This document shows positions 1 through 7,131 of a DNA stretch of 64,000 nt, one piece after another. A program made the translations under genes and the position numbers. Source of the stretch: Paenibacillus caseinilyticus (GTDB lineage: Bacteria; Bacillota; Bacilli; Paenibacillales; NBRC-103111); NCBI RefSeq assembly GCF_027533645.1, contig NZ_JAQAGY010000010.1, forward strand, positions 124,001-188,000, read 5' to 3'. How positions within the stretch are numbered: position 1 is the stretch's first letter; every line of letters starts with the position of its first letter. The notes beneath the pieces were generated by a model that saw only the letters and a program-made list of their open reading frames with translations, searched no databases and was not told where the DNA came from.

Positions 1-1073
1 GAGAGCACGGCTTCGAGCGCTACTTTAGCCTCCAGGCGGGCGAGCGGGGCGCCGAGACAGAAGTGGATGCCGTGCCCGAAGGCGATGTGGCCGTTCGGCG
101 TCCGTTCGATGTCGAATCGTCCCGCTTCCGGGAATTTGTCCTCGTCGCGGTTCGCGGATCCGATCCAGGCGACCACTCGGCTGCCTGCCGGAATCAGCTG
201 GCCGCCGATTTCCACATCCCCGGATGCCGTGCGGAACATCGCTTGTACAGGGGAGCGGAAGCGCAGCACTTCCTCGATAGCCGAGGTGAGCAGCTCGGGC
301 CGGCTGCGCAGCTTGGCCAGCTCTTCCGGGTGCTCGATCAGGGCGAGGACGGCATTGCCGATCAGGTTCGTCGTCGTCTCGTTGCCGGCGACGAGCAGCA
401 GAGCGCAGAAGGCGAGGATATCCGACTGGGAGAGGTGGAACTCCCCATCTTCCGCAGCGATCAGCGCGGAGATGAGGTCGTCCTTCGGTTCTTTGCGGCG
501 CTGCTCAATAATGCCGGAGAAATACTCGTTCATCTCCCGGTGCGCCTGCTGGGAGCCGGAGAGCGATCCGCCGAGGATCGTATCGGCCGAGGCGACGACC
601 TCGTCGGACCAATGCTTGAAGCGGTCCCGGTCCTCGCTCGGAATGCCGAGCAGTTCGGCGATAACGATGACCGGCAGCGGGTAGGCGAAGTCCCGGATGA
701 GATCGAACTCCCCGCCTTCGGCCGCCCGGTCGAGCAGCTCATGCGCCAGTTCGGCGATGCGGGGTTCCATGGCAGCCACCGCTTTGGGAGTGAAGGCCTG
801 GTTGACGAGGGACCGCAGCTGGGTGTGCCGCGGCGGGTTTGTCGTAATCAGGGAGAGGCCGCCTTCGCGCTGGCCGGCTGCCGCCTTCTCTTCCGGCGGA
901 CGCCCGCCGGAGGAGAACCGGGCGGAGTCGGAGAGGACGGTACGCACATGGTCGAAGCGGAACACGGACCAGAAGTTCATCTGCTCCATATACATAACAG
1001 GCTGGCGGGCTCGCATGGATTCATAGATCGGATAAGGGTTGCGCAGAATTTCGGGTGTCAGGAAAGGATTCAT
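1..1073 (-). CDS. Cytochrome P450 (3' end beyond window)
   Basis: Heme-thiolate monooxygenase. Translation begins at ATG 1073 behind an AAGGAGG-type site and gives 357 residues before the window edge; the family is usually about 400, so only the last 40 or so are missing. Visible P450 marks, in order: the I-helix AGNETTT near residue 228, the ExxR motif in EEVLRFR near 267, and the heme loop FGHGIHFCLG near 332-341, whose Cys (about 339) ligates the iron. There is no membrane anchor, as in soluble bacterial class I enzymes. The redox partner and substrate cannot be told from this fragment, and no ferredoxin lies next to it. The long open frame on the opposite strand is a shadow of this gene. 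Confidence 0.93.
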   Translation of the reverse strand, partial: MNPFLTPEILRNPYPIYESMRARQPVMYMEQMNFWSVFRFDHVRTVLSDSARFSSGGRPPEEKAAAGQREGGLSLITTNPPRHTQLRSLVNQAFTPKAVAAMEPRIAELAHELLDRAAEGGEFDLIRDFAYPLPVIVIAELLGIPSEDRDRFKHWSDEVVASADTILGGSLSGSQQAHREMNEYFSGIIEQRRKEPKDDLISALIAAEDGEFHLSQSDILAFCALLLVAGNETTTNLIGNAVLALIEHPEELAKLRSRPELLTSAIEEVLRFRSPVQAMFRTASGDVEIGGQLIPAGSRVVAWIGSANRDEDKFPEAGRFDIERTPNGHIAFGHGIHFCLGAPLARLEAKVALEAVL

Positions 1074-1408
1074 TAGGATAGCCTCCTTATCGGATAAGTG
1101 CCGGCCCGGGGGACGGCCCGCCGGTCTATGTTCACACAGGGGCGGCTGCCTTCAGGACTTCGGGCCTTCTTCCTGATTATCCCACAGGATTGCACGTGAA
1201 TCCAAATCCTGCCTTCCGGACGAAAGGGCGGCTGCCGGTGACCGGGTGCGGCCCTAATAAGCGGAAATTGCCGCGAATAGGACCGGAGCGAAGTCTTTCG
1301 TGGTGCTTTCGAGCCTTGACGTTCCCGCAACCGAACCTGCGGGTGCAAAGAAGGCGGAAGTGAACGCGTTTTCAAGGGGTTCTTTTTGTCTTTTTTCGGA
1401 GAATAAAC

Positions 1409-1438
1409 TTGCAAGAAAGAGTTTCTTAGCGCTACAAT
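1409..1438 (+). promoter_or_regulatory. Candidate sigma-A promoter upstream of PL8 lyase
   Basis: TTGCAA at 1409-1414 and TACAAT at 1433-1438 are 18 bases apart. If used, the leader to the lyase start would be nearly 500 nt. The 860-base stretch between the P450 gene and the lyase (1074-1932) holds no convincing gene; it also contains the palindrome at 1732-1748 and a small coiled-coil-like frame at 1757-1891. Confidence 0.4.
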
Positions 1439-1731
1439 GGTAGAAACAGGCTGATCGGCAGGGTGTGCCCGGTGTACATCTATGCTCCGATCGACTTCCG
1501 CATGTCCACGGATGCCCAATCAGCCGCTTCCACGGAAGCGCCGTCTCTTCCCAAGCCTCTGGCTGTTCCTTCTTCCCCGCGCACCCCCATTTCCTGTATA
1601 CCGAGCGCAAGATCCCAGGGCTCTTTCATTCATGGAGTGTCCGTGAATTTGAACCGGGCGCAGCATGCTCAGGCCGCAGCCATCGAAGAATCCGGCTGGA
1701 GTACCTGCTGCAGGCACAGGTAGGTCCTGCT

Positions 1732-1748
1732 CGATACAATTCGTATCG
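1732..1748. promoter_or_regulatory. Palindrome CGATAC-N5-GTATCG
   Basis: Perfect 6-bp arms around AATTC, about 185 bases upstream of the lyase start. A nearly identical element lies at 7087-7103 and a shorter one at 46580-46594. The symmetry suggests a dimeric regulator; I do not recognise a known operator. Confidence 0.45.
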
Positions 1749-1932
1749 AACCCGCGATGCAGCCCGGCGGGCAGGGGGCGCGTCTGACCGAGTTGACACA
1801 GGAACAGCGCGAAGAGAAAGAAGCAAGAGACAGGGAAGAGAAAGAGGAATAGCAAGTAGAACGACTGGAAGAGCGTGTGAAGAACAAGTGAGTCAAACAG
1901 AGAAAAATTATCGGATGGTGGGAGTGTTCCTA

Positions 1933-4905
1933 TTGAAAGGAAAGATGAAAAAGTGGGTCGGCATGATCACGCTGGTATCGCTGCTCCTCGTCTCCTGTGA
2001 GTCCCTGACGGGCGGGGATGCCGAGGCTGCCGATACGTTCGGCCGGATGCGGACGAAATGGAAGGAGACCATGACCGGGGGGACGGCCTATGATCCCAAA
2101 GATCCGGATATCGCAAGGCGGATCGGAGAGATTGACGGGGAAGTCACCAACGACAAGAAGTCGGGCTATTGGGACACGCTCCAGAAGGACGCGGCGAGCG
2201 CCGAATGCAAATGCTTATGGACCGATCTCAAAAATAACGGCGCTTCGGCGGAAATCACCGAGGCGTACGACAGGCTGAAAGCGATGGCCCTGGCCTATTC
2301 GACCAAGGGGAGCGGTCTAGAGAAGAACCAGAACCTGAAAGCCGACATTATCCGCGGCCTCGAGTGGATGGGAGACAACCGCTATACGGTTCGCAAGGCC
2401 TACGGCAACTGGTGGGACTGGGAGATCGGGGCGCCGCTGCGGCTTGAGGACACGATGGTGCTCATGTATAACGACCTGACGCCGGAGCAGCGCGCGAAGT
2501 GGATTGCGGCCATCGACCACCATTCCCCGAACCAAGCCGGGCTCGGATATGAATACTGGGGAGCGAACCGCGTATGGCGGGCCAAAGTGCACGCCGTGCG
2601 GGGGATTCTCGACGGGAACCGGGACAAGCTGGTCATGGGGCGCGACGGGCTCAGCGACTTGACCGACGGGCATACCGGGGAAAAGAACGTATTCAAGTAC
2701 GTCACCTCGAACGACGGCTTCTACGCCGACGGATCGTTCGTACAGCACGGGGAGTTCGCTTACAACGGAGGTTACGGCAACTCGTTCCTTCAGGAACTTG
2801 CAGGACTGATGTACCTGCTGAAGGGCACGGAATGGGAAGTCAAGGATCCGGAGACCGCCAACGTCTGGAAATGGGTGCATGATTCCTTCGAGCCGTTCCT
2901 CTACAAGGACGGGCAGCTGATGGATATGGTGCGCGGGCGCGAAATTTCACGGTATTACTTCCAGGATGATGTCGCCGGGCACAAACTTATCAGCGGCATC
3001 ATGCGCCTCTCGCAGGTCGCACCGATCGAATACGCGGCGGAATACAAAAGCATGATCAAGAATTGGGTGGCGAACGACCCGAGCTTCTATGATATCGCTA
3101 CGCTTAACATGCTCGTACTCGCTAAGGCGACGGTCACTCATCAATCGGTGAAGCCAAAAGGCGAGCTCACCCAGAACAAAGTGTTCAACCAGATGGCCCG
3201 CGCGGTGCATCACCGCCCTGGTTTTGCATTCGGACTGAGCATGTTCTCCAAGCGGATCGCCAACTATGAGGCGAACCCGGAGAACCTGCGCGGCTGGTAC
3301 ACGGGCAGCGGGATGACGTATCTTTACAACGAGGATGACACCCAGTATGCGGATGAATTCTGGGCCACCGTCAATCCGTACCGGCTGCCGGGGACGACTG
3401 TGACCCAGAAGGCGATCAAGTCCGGGGACCAGCAGGGCTTCACGAATCCGAAGGATTGGGTCGGAGGCGTGTCGAACGGTACTTTCGGTGCGGCGGGGAT
3501 GGACCTTGCATCGCCTTGGGATCCGACGCTTACCGCGAAGAAATCCTGGTTCATGTTCGATGATGAGGTAGTGGCGCTGGGATCGGATATCAACTCGACG
3601 GACAATAATCCGGTCGAGACCATTATCGACAACCGCAAGATCAACGAGGACGGATCGAACGCACTGACGGTGAACGGCTCCGAGAAACCGGCAACCCTTG
3701 GATGGACCGAGTCGATGACGGGAGTCCAGTGGGCGCATCAGGCGGGCAACGGAGAGGGAGCCGATATAGGCTACTATTTCCCTGAAGGTGCCGCGAATGT
3801 GAAAGGTCTGCGCGAGTCCCGCAAGGGCAAGTGGGGGACGATCAACGTGCTGCAGGCTCCTCCGGGCAACCCCGAGCATACCCGGAACTATCTTACGCTC
3901 TGGTTCGATCACGGGACCAACCCAGCGGGCGCTTCTTACCAGTACGTGCTTCTGCCGAACAAGTCGGCCCAGCAGGTCGGAACGTATGCCGCGAATCCGG
4001 ATATCCGCGTGCTGGCGAATAACGGCAGCGTCCACGCGGTGCAGGAGAATGTCAGCGGCGTAACGGCCGCCCTCTTCTGGAATGACGGTCCGATGAATGC
4101 GGGGGGCATTACGGTCAACAAGCGTTCGGCCGTGATGACGCAGGTACAGGGCAAAGAGCTTACGGTCAGCATCTCCGATCCATCCCGCAGCGAGGACGGC
4201 ATCATCGAGGTCGAGCTGGCCCACGAAGGCGTGTCGACCGTATCCGCAGATCCGCGGATCACAGTGACGCAGACCACTCCAACGATCAAGATGACCGTGA
4301 ACGCCAAGGATTCGCTCGGAGCTGTGATGCAGGCAACGTTCACGATCCCGGCTCATGCGGTGTCCTTCCAGGATACGGCCAAATATACTTGGGCTAGCAG
4401 CCAGATCGGCGAGCTGGCCGCCAAAGGCATCGTCAACGGAACGGGACCGAACACGTTCTCACCGGCTGCGAATGTAACCCGCGCGGATTTCATCTCGCTG
4501 CTGGTCCGTTCGCTCGGACTGAAGGCCGAACCGGATATGTCCTTTGTCGACGTGTCCTCGGCGGCCTACTATGCGGAAGCCGTCGGCATAGCGAAGCGCC
4601 TGGGCATAGCCCAAGGGGGAGAAGACGGCAAGTTCAATCCGAAGATGGCCATCTCGAGACAGGATATGATGGTGCTTATCTCGAGAGCGCTGAAGGCTGC
4701 CGGACGCAGCCTGGAGGCAGGCACACCCGAGGACTTGAGCGGGTTCACAGACCGCGGACAGGTGGCGGCTTATGCAGTCGACAGTGCGGCGACCCTCATC
4801 AAGAACAAAGTAGTGGAGGGAGACGGAACGAAGCTGAAGCCGCTGGCCACCGCCACACGGGCGGAGACGGCTGTTCTGATCTACCGGATCTATACCTCCA
4901 AGTAG
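1933..4905 (+). CDS. Secreted polysaccharide lyase family 8 with three C-terminal SLH domains
   Basis: Predicted extracellular lyase that cleaves a uronic-acid polysaccharide (hyaluronan, chondroitin or xanthan type) by beta-elimination. The start taken is TTG 1933, 9 bases after GGTGGGAG; ATG 1945 is the alternative. Residues 1-25 form a signal segment ending in a lipobox-like LLVSC, so lipidation is possible. The PL8 alpha/alpha toroid follows. Candidate catalytic residues are the Asn near 222 (ANRVW), His272 (FVQH) and Tyr281 (NGGYG) with Arg334/336 (RGRE); the His-to-Tyr spacing of 9 matches characterised lyases. Three SLH repeats (about 818-990) would bind secondary cell-wall polymer and hold the enzyme on the surface. 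Length 990 aa. The exact substrate is not determined. Confidence 0.92.
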   Translation: MKGKMKKWVGMITLVSLLLVSCESLTGGDAEAADTFGRMRTKWKETMTGGTAYDPKDPDIARRIGEIDGEVTNDKKSGYWDTLQKDAASAECKCLWTDLKNNGASAEITEAYDRLKAMALAYSTKGSGLEKNQNLKADIIRGLEWMGDNRYTVRKAYGNWWDWEIGAPLRLEDTMVLMYNDLTPEQRAKWIAAIDHHSPNQAGLGYEYWGANRVWRAKVHAVRGILDGNRDKLVMGRDGLSDLTDGHTGEKNVFKYVTSNDGFYADGSFVQHGEFAYNGGYGNSFLQELAGLMYLLKGTEWEVKDPETANVWKWVHDSFEPFLYKDGQLMDMVRGREISRYYFQDDVAGHKLISGIMRLSQVAPIEYAAEYKSMIKNWVANDPSFYDIATLNMLVLAKATVTHQSVKPKGELTQNKVFNQMARAVHHRPGFAFGLSMFSKRIANYEANPENLRGWYTGSGMTYLYNEDDTQYADEFWATVNPYRLPGTTVTQKAIKSGDQQGFTNPKDWVGGVSNGTFGAAGMDLASPWDPTLTAKKSWFMFDDEVVALGSDINSTDNNPVETIIDNRKINEDGSNALTVNGSEKPATLGWTESMTGVQWAHQAGNGEGADIGYYFPEGAANVKGLRESRKGKWGTINVLQAPPGNPEHTRNYLTLWFDHGTNPAGASYQYVLLPNKSAQQVGTYAANPDIRVLANNGSVHAVQENVSGVTAALFWNDGPMNAGGITVNKRSAVMTQVQGKELTVSISDPSRSEDGIIEVELAHEGVSTVSADPRITVTQTTPTIKMTVNAKDSLGAVMQATFTIPAHAVSFQDTAKYTWASSQIGELAAKGIVNGTGPNTFSPAANVTRADFISLLVRSLGLKAEPDMSFVDVSSAAYYAEAVGIAKRLGIAQGGEDGKFNPKMAISRQDMMVLISRALKAAGRSLEAGTPEDLSGFTDRGQVAAYAVDSAATLIKNKVVEGDGTKLKPLATATRAETAVLIYRIYTSK

Positions 4906-4916
4906 AGGATAGACTG

Positions 4917-4954
4917 AAACGGGCTGGTATCTTCGGATTCCAGCCCGTTTTTTG
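4917..4954 (+). terminator. Rho-independent terminator after PL8 lyase
   Basis: ACGGGCTGG pairs with CCAGCCCGT and is followed by TTTTTTG. Confidence 0.85.
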
Positions 4955-5021
4955 TCGCCCATACAACCGCGGGCTCCTTCGTGCGTATGTATCCTAAGAA
5001 TATCGAAGGGGAGCGAATGGC

Positions 5022-5591
5022 ATGCATCCAAAAACAAGAAACAGACGAAATCGCAGCACGCTGCTGCCGGTGCTCCTGCTGCTGGCGGCTGCGCTTGGCG
5101 GCTGCTCGGCGGAGGCGGACAGCCGGCTGGCCGTGATCAAAGATGAGGTAGCCGGTATCAAAGACGAGGTAGCAGGCGCAGTATCCGGCCTCCGAGAAAC
5201 GATAGGGGCGAGCGTCGCCTCGCTGGATGCGGTGAACAGTCAGGTGGTGCAGGGAGCGTCCAAGCTTATCCTGCTTCTGGAGGAGCTGGACTTTGACCTC
5301 AGCTACCGGGAGAACGGGATCGCGTTCACCTCGGGGCAGGGGGTCAGCGGACTGGTCGGCGTAAGCGGCAATATGCTGGTGCTCGACGTATCCTCCGTCT
5401 CAAGCGATGCGGCTGCGGCCCAAACGATCATCCGCATCGCGAATGTATTCTCGGACGCGAACGCGGTGGAGGATAAAATCGGGGCGTTCATCGGCCGCGA
5501 TCAAGTCCAGGAAACCCCGCTGCCCGGGGGCTATATCCGCTCGGACGGGCAGAAGCTGGATCTTCATTTGGAAACGCCTCTTTTGCAGTAA
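5022..5591 (+). CDS. Small lipoprotein, unknown function
   Basis: I do not recognise the family. The 189-residue product starts with a basic N-terminus, a hydrophobic stretch and the lipobox LGGC near residue 28, so it should be lipid-anchored on the outer membrane face. After the Cys comes a short amphipathic direct repeat (IKDEVAG twice, about residues 38-52), then a Ser/Ala/Val-rich region and a small globular C-terminus. GGGGAG about 8 bases before ATG 5022 serves as ribosome binding site. It stands alone between two terminators, so it is probably monocistronic. Confidence 0.75.
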   Translation: MHPKTRNRRNRSTLLPVLLLLAAALGGCSAEADSRLAVIKDEVAGIKDEVAGAVSGLRETIGASVASLDAVNSQVVQGASKLILLLEELDFDLSYRENGIAFTSGQGVSGLVGVSGNMLVLDVSSVSSDAAAAQTIIRIANVFSDANAVEDKIGAFIGRDQVQETPLPGGYIRSDGQKLDLHLETPLLQ

Positions 5592-5616
5592 GCGGGGATA
5601 CGGTTCGATAAGCACC

Positions 5617-5646
5617 AAAAAAGCTGCCCGACCGGGCAGCTTTTTT
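5617..5646. terminator. Bidirectional terminator
   Basis: GCTGCCCG and CGGGCAGC with a 2-nt loop, flanked by A6 and T6. It can serve the lipoprotein gene and the converging gene at 5745. Confidence 0.88.
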
Positions 5647-5744
5647 GGGTTGTATGGCTGAAGGTGCGGATAAACTTTGCATGTCTGGCATGGGGAACCC
5701 TAGCATCGCCGAAGGCGGAGCGATTGGGGGAAGCGGTCATACGT

Positions 5745-5954
5745 CTATAAATACTGCCGGAACAGCAGGAAGAGCATCACCAGAAGGATCAGTACCATGA
5801 CGATATAGAACAGCGTAAGCCGGGACAGGTTGCCGGTTGTGCTTCTGTCGTAGCCCGGGTTGCCTTCCTTGTTAGTTTTGGAGAAGCCGACGAGAAAGGT
5901 TCCTGCCGCTCCAGCCAGCATAATAACGGCAAATGCAATCATGTAAGGGGTCAT
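5745..5954 (-). CDS. Small two-helix membrane protein
   Basis: A 69-residue protein with two hydrophobic segments (about residues 4-24 and 48-66) separated by a polar, glycine-rich loop containing KTNKEGNPGYD. ATG 5954 is preferred because GAGG lies 8 bases upstream; an in-frame GTG at 5963 is too close to that site. No function is recognised. It is divergent from the PH-domain gene at 6232. Confidence 0.65.
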   Translation of the reverse strand: MTPYMIAFAVIMLAGAAGTFLVGFSKTNKEGNPGYDRSTTGNLSRLTLFYIVMVLILLVMLFLLFRQYL

Positions 5955-6162
5955 GGAGTACACCTCGCTTTCGCTTAGAGTAGCGGATGGTCAGTCTGTC
6001 CCTATTATATACGGTATCCGGGGTACTGTATGTGACGAACTTGTTAATGAATCCGGGGGCGCGGGTGCAAGGATGGATTTCGTTGGCGCCGCGGGGCTGG
6101 GCAGTTACGGGGCGTCGGCGTCGGCGACCATGAGGGCAGTCATCGCCGCGGATCTTCCTCGC

Positions 6163-6193
6163 TTGGCGGGCAGCATCTTTGATCTGGTATAAT
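6163..6193 (+). promoter_or_regulatory. Extended -10 promoter of the PH-domain gene
   Basis: TGGTATAAT (TATAAT at 6188-6193) is a perfect extended -10. TTGGCG at 6163 is a poor -35 at 19-base spacing. An imperfect inverted repeat (ATACGGTA / TACTGTAT, about 6008-6031) lies upstream between the divergent genes. Confidence 0.6.
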
Positions 6194-6231
6194 AAACCGG
6201 ATGAGAACGCTTGAGAGAGAGGATGAGGGGA

Positions 6232-6846
6232 ATGTTCGGTAAAGTAGCGGCAGATATTCTTGGATTGAGCGATGTGGGGAGCGTTATCCGTCCGGAGAAT
6301 TACGATAAGGTGGATGCGGACGATTATGTCCTGCATGAAGACGGGGAGAAAATTTTTTTTCTGATCAAATCGAGGTCCGACGAGTACTGCTTTACGAACC
6401 AGGCACTGATCCATCTGGACGGCACCTCGGCGGCGAGCAAGAAACGGACGCTGCGGCGGTTCGCCTATGCGGCGTATCCGGTCTCGAACGTATCGCTCGA
6501 GACTGCGGGTACGGTGGACCTCGATGTGGAGATTAAGTTCACCATGGGCCAATCGGTCTACTCGATCGATGTGAATAAGAAGCATCTCGAAGAGCTGAAG
6601 GACCTGTACAAGGCCCTGATCAAAATCTCCGAGATCACGCGGGAGAATGAAGTCGCGCTCGGGTTTGCGCAGCAGAGCCTGGAGCTGGCGTCCACAACGC
6701 TCGGCCGGATGACGAAGACGGAGGGGAACCTGGTCGAAGGTTTCAAGGAACTGAATCAGAGTGCGTTCGCGTGGCTTGTCGAAACCCGCAAGCAGTACAG
6801 CGTCAAGGATTTTGGCTCCGTTTTCGAGCGCTATATTAACCAGTAG
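6232..6846 (+). CDS. PH domain-containing protein, YvbH type
   Basis: Cytoplasmic 204-residue protein with a bacterial pleckstrin-homology fold (about residues 1-120; start MFGKVAADILGLSD, core ending VYSIDVNKK) and a C-terminal helical part (about 125-204) like the oligomerisation region of Bacillus YvbH. ATG 6232 was chosen over upstream TTG and ATG codons because GAGG stands 9 bases before it and the protein then begins as its relatives do. The biochemical role of the family is not known. It has its own promoter and terminator. Confidence 0.85.
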   Translation: MFGKVAADILGLSDVGSVIRPENYDKVDADDYVLHEDGEKIFFLIKSRSDEYCFTNQALIHLDGTSAASKKRTLRRFAYAAYPVSNVSLETAGTVDLDVEIKFTMGQSVYSIDVNKKHLEELKDLYKALIKISEITRENEVALGFAQQSLELASTTLGRMTKTEGNLVEGFKELNQSAFAWLVETRKQYSVKDFGSVFERYINQ

Positions 6847-6864
6847 GCTTCGCCGCCAGCACCG

Positions 6865-6892
6865 CCGTCCGGGCAGCCGGACGGTTTTTTTT
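6865..6892 (+). terminator. Rho-independent terminator
   Basis: Perfect 8-bp stem CCGTCCGG/CCGGACGG, loop GCAG, then eight T residues. Confidence 0.93.
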
Positions 6893-7086
6893 ATGCTTCG
6901 ACATGGGTGGAGGGGAAGGAAAAAGCTGGGAAGTGTCGAATCTTTGTAGTAGATCTTATTGCCCGAGACGCTGCAGTCTATACTCTATTACTTCTTCTCT
7001 AGCGGGGAGGAAAGCGGGAAGGAGGTCGGGCAGTCTATCCTTTGCACAGCCTTACGCTGCCGCCAAGCGCGGTGTGCGGACATCTC

Positions 7087-7103
7087 CGATACGTTTCGTA
7101 TCG
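7087..7103. promoter_or_regulatory. Palindrome CGATAC-N5-GTATCG
   Basis: Perfect 6-bp arms around GTTTC, ending 28 bases before the start of the cohesin-domain gene. It matches the element at 1732 in 14 of 17 positions. The location fits an operator or an initiation-region hairpin. Confidence 0.5.
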
Positions 7104-7131
7104 ACCAAGGAAGGACAGGTGTTGTGTAACC

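Noticed and set aside
63-1076. Long + strand reading frame of 337 codons
   Set aside because: It is antisense to a clear cytochrome P450 with I-helix, ExxR and heme motifs; the + strand translation has no family pattern.
1254-1610. Small minus-strand gene in the P450-lyase gap
   Set aside because: The 118-codon translation is Cys/Arg/Ser-rich without pattern, and no ribosome binding site precedes it.
2947-4356. 469-codon minus-strand frame inside the PL8 gene
   Set aside because: Arg/His-rich shadow typical of high-GC genes, opposite to a well-supported lyase.
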